Positions 32,978 through 35,653 of a DNA stretch of 35,653 bases are shown one piece after another. The stretch spans positions 1 through 35,653 of the forward strand of contig CACBDD010000007.1 of the NCBI GenBank assembly GCA_902537905.1, given 5' to 3'. Under the pieces are notes generated by a model. That model saw only the letters and a list, made by a program, of their open reading frames with translations, was not told where the DNA came from and did no database searches. The position numbers and the translations under genes are program-made. Within the stretch, counting starts at the first letter, position 1, and each line of letters begins with the position of its first letter. The DNA is from an uncultured Pelagibacteraceae bacterium. Lineage in GTDB: Bacteria; Pseudomonadota; Alphaproteobacteria; Pelagibacterales; Pelagibacteraceae.

Positions 32978-33478
32978 ATGAATTTTATAATTTATACATT
33001 ATTAATTTTAATTGGTTTATATTTTTTATTAAGAGTTTTTACTCAAGTTGCGTCAAAAAAAATATCTAAAGGTTTAAGAGTATTCTTATTCATAGTTTTA
33101 ATTATCTTTGCAGTTTTATTTGCTATAGGAGGCAAATTTTTACTTACTTTGCCATTTACTCTTGCAAGTCTTGCTCTTTTAAAATTGAAAGGAATGTCTA
33201 TTTTTCAATTAATTTCATTGTACAGATTAATTCAAACTTTAAGAAATTCAGGTAGATTTTCATTTAACAACACTGCATCAAATTTAAACACGATGTCTAC
33301 TGAAGAAGCATATCGTATACTTAATTTAAATCCTTCTAAAAATTTAACTAAGGAAGACGTAAATAAAGCATACATTAAAATACAAAAAAAAATTCATCCA
33401 GATATTTCACCTGAAACTACTAGGTTATCTACACTAGTAAATGAAGCTAAAGAAATAGTTTTGAGAGATATAACATAG
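32978..33478 (+). CDS. Membrane-anchored J-domain protein (Tim14/Pam18-like)
   Basis: A 166-residue DnaJ-family co-chaperone fragment type. Two or three N-terminal hydrophobic segments (IIYTLLILIGLYFLL; VFLFIVLIIFAVLFAI; FLLTLPFTLASLALL) are followed by a short J-domain near the C-terminus. It has MSTEEAYRILNLNPSKNLTKEDVNKAYIKIQKKIHPD with the HPD tripeptide at 140-142. Such proteins stimulate DnaK at the membrane. The layout of membrane anchor then J-domain matches alphaproteobacterial relatives of mitochondrial Tim14. The 16-bp divergent gap means its promoter overlaps the start of ptrB. Confidence 0.87.
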   Translation: MNFIIYTLLILIGLYFLLRVFTQVASKKISKGLRVFLFIVLIIFAVLFAIGGKFLLTLPFTLASLALLKLKGMSIFQLISLYRLIQTLRNSGRFSFNNTASNLNTMSTEEAYRILNLNPSKNLTKEDVNKAYIKIQKKIHPDISPETTRLSTLVNEAKEIVLRDIT

Positions 33479-33523
33479 ACAATTTAAACTTTACTATATT
33501 TTTTTTTTATATAAATTTTATTT

Positions 33524-34408
33524 ATGAGCAATATCAATGGAATATATGCGGCATCAATGTCGATCTTAAACAAAGATCTAACTTTGAACATAGATAAAAC
33601 TATCGAGCATGCAGAGATGGTAATTAATAATGGTTGTCACGGTGTTGCAATATTTGGAAGTACAGGACAGGCCCAATTAATTCCTGTTGCGGAAAAAATT
33701 AAATTGTTAAATAAAATTTCAACAAACAAGTATAAAGATAAATTTATTATTGGAACAGGATTAAACTCTTTAGGAGAAACAATAAGTTTAATGAGAGTTG
33801 CAATGTCATTAGATTTTGAAAAATTTTTAATTATGCCACCAGCTTATTATAAATATAGTGATGAAGAAGTTATTAATTTTTATTCAAAAATAGTTGAGTC
33901 CCTACCAAAAAGCAAAATTATTTTATATAATTTTGAGAAACTTTGTGGATACAAATTTAGTGTTGAGTGCGTGGAAAGACTTGTTAAAAATTTTCCAGAA
34001 CAAATAGTTGGAGTTAAGGATAGCTCATATAATCTTTATGAAAATCTTAAATTAGATAATTTTTCAGTTATGCCAGGTTCTGAATCTAAATTATTAAAAG
34101 GACTTGAGTTAGGTTGTTCAGGAATAATAACAGCAACATGCAATGCAACATCTAAACTAGCTAGAAAAGTATATGATGACTTTAAGGATGGAAAAGAACA
34201 AGAAGTTAATATCCAATTATGTGATGTAAGAGGCACATTTGAAAAATATAATCTTATTTCTGGCTTACATACTTTTTATAAGAATAAAGATAGTTTTTAT
34301 GAAAATTTACTACCGCCTCTAAGAATTTTAAATAAAGAGGAAGAGATTGATCTTTTAAACAATTTAGAGAAGTTTAGTTTCTCACTAAAATCATCAATGG
34401 CAGCTTAA
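33524..34408 (+). CDS. DHDPS/N-acetylneuraminate lyase family aldolase (not a standard DapA)
   Basis: Class I Schiff-base aldolase of 294 residues. The pyruvate-binding motif is GSTGQA (Ser46-Thr47), the proton-relay Tyr is in LYN (Tyr135), and the Schiff-base lysine is in GVKDSS (Lys165). Two features separate it from dihydrodipicolinate synthase. The GTTGE motif is GSTGQ, as in sialate lyases. The substrate-carboxylate arginine after YN is replaced by Leu140, also as in sialate lyases. A keto-acid lyase or aldolase role is likely; sialic acid itself is unproven. It is followed 1 bp later by the cfa gene, so the two share a transcript. Confidence 0.82.
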   Translation: MSNINGIYAASMSILNKDLTLNIDKTIEHAEMVINNGCHGVAIFGSTGQAQLIPVAEKIKLLNKISTNKYKDKFIIGTGLNSLGETISLMRVAMSLDFEKFLIMPPAYYKYSDEEVINFYSKIVESLPKSKIILYNFEKLCGYKFSVECVERLVKNFPEQIVGVKDSSYNLYENLKLDNFSVMPGSESKLLKGLELGCSGIITATCNATSKLARKVYDDFKDGKEQEVNIQLCDVRGTFEKYNLISGLHTFYKNKDSFYENLLPPLRILNKEEEIDLLNNLEKFSFSLKSSMAA

Positions 34409-34409
34409 A

Positions 34410-35600
34410 ATGCAGTTAGCAAGGTTCTTAAATAGTGTTTTTAAGAAAGATGGTTTTATTTTAGTGGATGCAAATTCTAAAAGTTATATCATCGGAAATC
34501 CTGAAAAGGAAAATCCTATAAAAGTTAAAATATTAAATAAAAATCTTCATTATAAACTTTTATTACATCCCGATCTTTATTTTGGAGAAGCTTATACAGA
34601 CGGAGAGATAGTTATTGAGAACGGAAGTCTTACAGATTTTTTAGATTTGTCTTTGATGAATTTTGGAAGAGGAGATTTAAATTTTTTTAGTTATTTAATT
34701 AATAGATTAAGAGGTTCATATAGATATTTAACAAATTTTAATTTTATTAAAAAATCTAAAATGAATGTTTCACATCACTATGACATCAAAGATGATCTTT
34801 ATGATTTATTTTTAGATCCTAAAAGACAATATTCTTGTGCTTACTTCAAAAATGAAAATGATACTCTAGAGACTGCTCAAATTAATAAAATTCAACATAT
34901 AATTAAGAAACTAAATATAAAGCCAAACCAAAAAGTATTAGATATTGGATGTGGATGGGGCTCTTTAGCAGTCGATATTGCGCGGTCAGCAAATTGTGAA
35001 GTGACTGGAATCACATTATCAGAAAATCAATTAAAATATTGCAAACAAAAAGCCAAAGAACTCAATTTAGAAAATCAATTAAGATTTATGTTAATGGATT
35101 ACAGGGAACTTGATGAAAAATTTGATAGAATTGTAAGTGTTGGAATGTTTGAACATGTCGGAAGAAAATTTTATAAAAAATTTTTCTCACAAGTTGAAAA
35201 ACTTCTAAAAGACGATGGAGTTTCATTAATTCATACTATTGGATCAGTAAATCCTCCAAGAGACCCTCATCCATGGATAACAAAATATATATTTCCTGGT
35301 GGTTACACACCAAGCTTAAGTGAAGTAACTACCCCAATTGAAAAAGCTGGCTTAATTGTATCTGATATTGAGGTATTAAGAATGCATTATTCTCACACAT
35401 TAAGACATTGGAAAGAAAATTGCCTGAATAATAAAGATAAAATTATCAATATGTTTGATGAACGTTTTTTTAGAATGTGGGAATTTTATTTAGCAGGTTG
35501 TGAAATGGCTTTTAAATGGGGAGACCAAGTTGTATATCAGTTTCAACTTACTAAAAACTATACTTCTACACCTGTTACAAGAGACTATATTTATCAATAA
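34410..35600 (+). CDS. cfa: Cyclopropane-fatty-acyl-phospholipid synthase
   Basis: SAM-dependent enzyme of 396 residues that adds a methylene bridge across double bonds of membrane phospholipids. The N-terminal region (KVKILNKNLHYKLLLHPDLYFGEAYTDGEIVI) is the family's lipid-associated domain. SHHYDIKDDLYDLFLDPKRQYSCAYF follows. The SAM-binding Rossmann motif is VLDIGCGWGSLAVDIA, and active-site segments include GITLSENQLKYCKQKA, VSVGMFEHVG, KYIFPGGYTPSLSE and HYSHTLRHWKEN. Full length and all motifs intact. It is directly downstream of the aldolase gene. A long palindrome covers its last codons and stop. Confidence 0.95.
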   Translation: MQLARFLNSVFKKDGFILVDANSKSYIIGNPEKENPIKVKILNKNLHYKLLLHPDLYFGEAYTDGEIVIENGSLTDFLDLSLMNFGRGDLNFFSYLINRLRGSYRYLTNFNFIKKSKMNVSHHYDIKDDLYDLFLDPKRQYSCAYFKNENDTLETAQINKIQHIIKKLNIKPNQKVLDIGCGWGSLAVDIARSANCEVTGITLSENQLKYCKQKAKELNLENQLRFMLMDYRELDEKFDRIVSVGMFEHVGRKFYKKFFSQVEKLLKDDGVSLIHTIGSVNPPRDPHPWITKYIFPGGYTPSLSEVTTPIEKAGLIVSDIEVLRMHYSHTLRHWKENCLNNKDKIINMFDERFFRMWEFYLAGCEMAFKWGDQVVYQFQLTKNYTSTPVTRDYIYQ

Positions 35601-35613
35601 TTTATTGATAAAT
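35587..35613. repeat. 27-bp perfect palindrome over the cfa stop codon
   Basis: Arms of 13 bp (TATTTATCAATAA and its complement) flank a single T. The stop codon lies at its centre (35598-35600). As RNA it would fold with a shorter stem and a small loop, and no U-tract follows. It could be a weak terminator, an mRNA end signal or chance in A/T-only sequence. Confidence 0.5.
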
Positions 35614-35627
35614 AATAAATTCCTTTA

Positions 35628-35653
35628 AATGAAAAAAATAAAAAAAAAACAAA
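35628..35653 (+). CDS. Possible start of the next gene (cut by the window edge)
   Basis: An ATG at 35628 opens a lysine-rich frame (MKKIKKK) that runs off the window. There is no clear ribosome site, and the sequence is almost all A, so this may simply be spacer. It would be 27 bp downstream of cfa on the same strand. Confidence 0.2.

Noticed and set aside
33524..34408. Call of dihydrodipicolinate synthase (dapA).
   Set aside because: Two diagnostic active-site positions differ, so only the superfamily assignment is supported.

Overview
The window is a gene-dense, very AT-rich stretch (roughly 30% GC by eye). Neighbouring genes repeatedly overlap by 4 bp, and no gap without a gene exceeds about 140 bp. 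The composition, the Lys/Asn/Ile-rich proteins, the alphaproteobacterial gene sets (ChvG-like kinase, AhcY, TsaE, AmgK/MurU) and the extreme compaction fit a streamlined marine alphaproteobacterium of the SAR11/Pelagibacterales type. That assignment is inference from style and content. I saw no rRNA, tRNA, CRISPR array, insertion sequence or phage gene.

Layout. 1-4215 (+): end of a ChvG-like sensor kinase, ahcY, tsaE, and an AmgK/MurU-like pair for cell-wall sugar salvage. 4193-12770: housekeeping and stress genes on both strands: phosphoglycerate mutase, a lytic-transglycosylase-like lipoprotein, an RND efflux pump with its adaptor, mercaptopyruvate sulfurtransferase, MsrA, an EamA transporter, an AlkA-like glycosylase and a DUF1330 protein. 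12788-30290: a large purine-use island. 30338-35600: a small heat-shock protein behind a ROSE-type RNA thermometer, oligopeptidase B, a membrane J-domain protein, a sialate-lyase-like aldolase and a cyclopropane fatty acid synthase.

How the purine island works. Purines would enter through a BMP/CUT2-type ABC transporter (23175-27803) and an NCS2 permease (28968-30290). Guanine deaminase makes xanthine. Xanthine dehydrogenase (XdhA/XdhB, with a two-piece XdhC maturation factor) makes urate. A PuuD-type membrane urate oxidase makes 5-hydroxyisourate. UraH and UraD carry this to allantoin, PuuE to allantoate, allantoicase to ureidoglycolate plus urea, and AllA to glyoxylate plus urea. A Gpt-like phosphoribosyltransferase in the same operon offers the salvage branch back to nucleotides. 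The ring-opening half is a minus-strand operon of four genes joined by 4-bp overlaps (uraD-alc-allA-puuE). The oxidation half is a plus-strand operon (uraH-xdhA-xdhB-guaD-puuD-gpt) that ends at a bidirectional hairpin terminator. The two halves diverge from a 47-bp gap.

Most interesting points: the urate oxidase lacks the C-terminal cytochrome c domain typical of PuuD, while a separate small periplasmic cytochrome c sits in the island. The pathway ends in glyoxylate and urea with no urease in view. The hsp20 leader combines a likely heat-shock promoter with a textbook ROSE hairpin. A structured, terminator-like RNA leader precedes the NCS2 permease.
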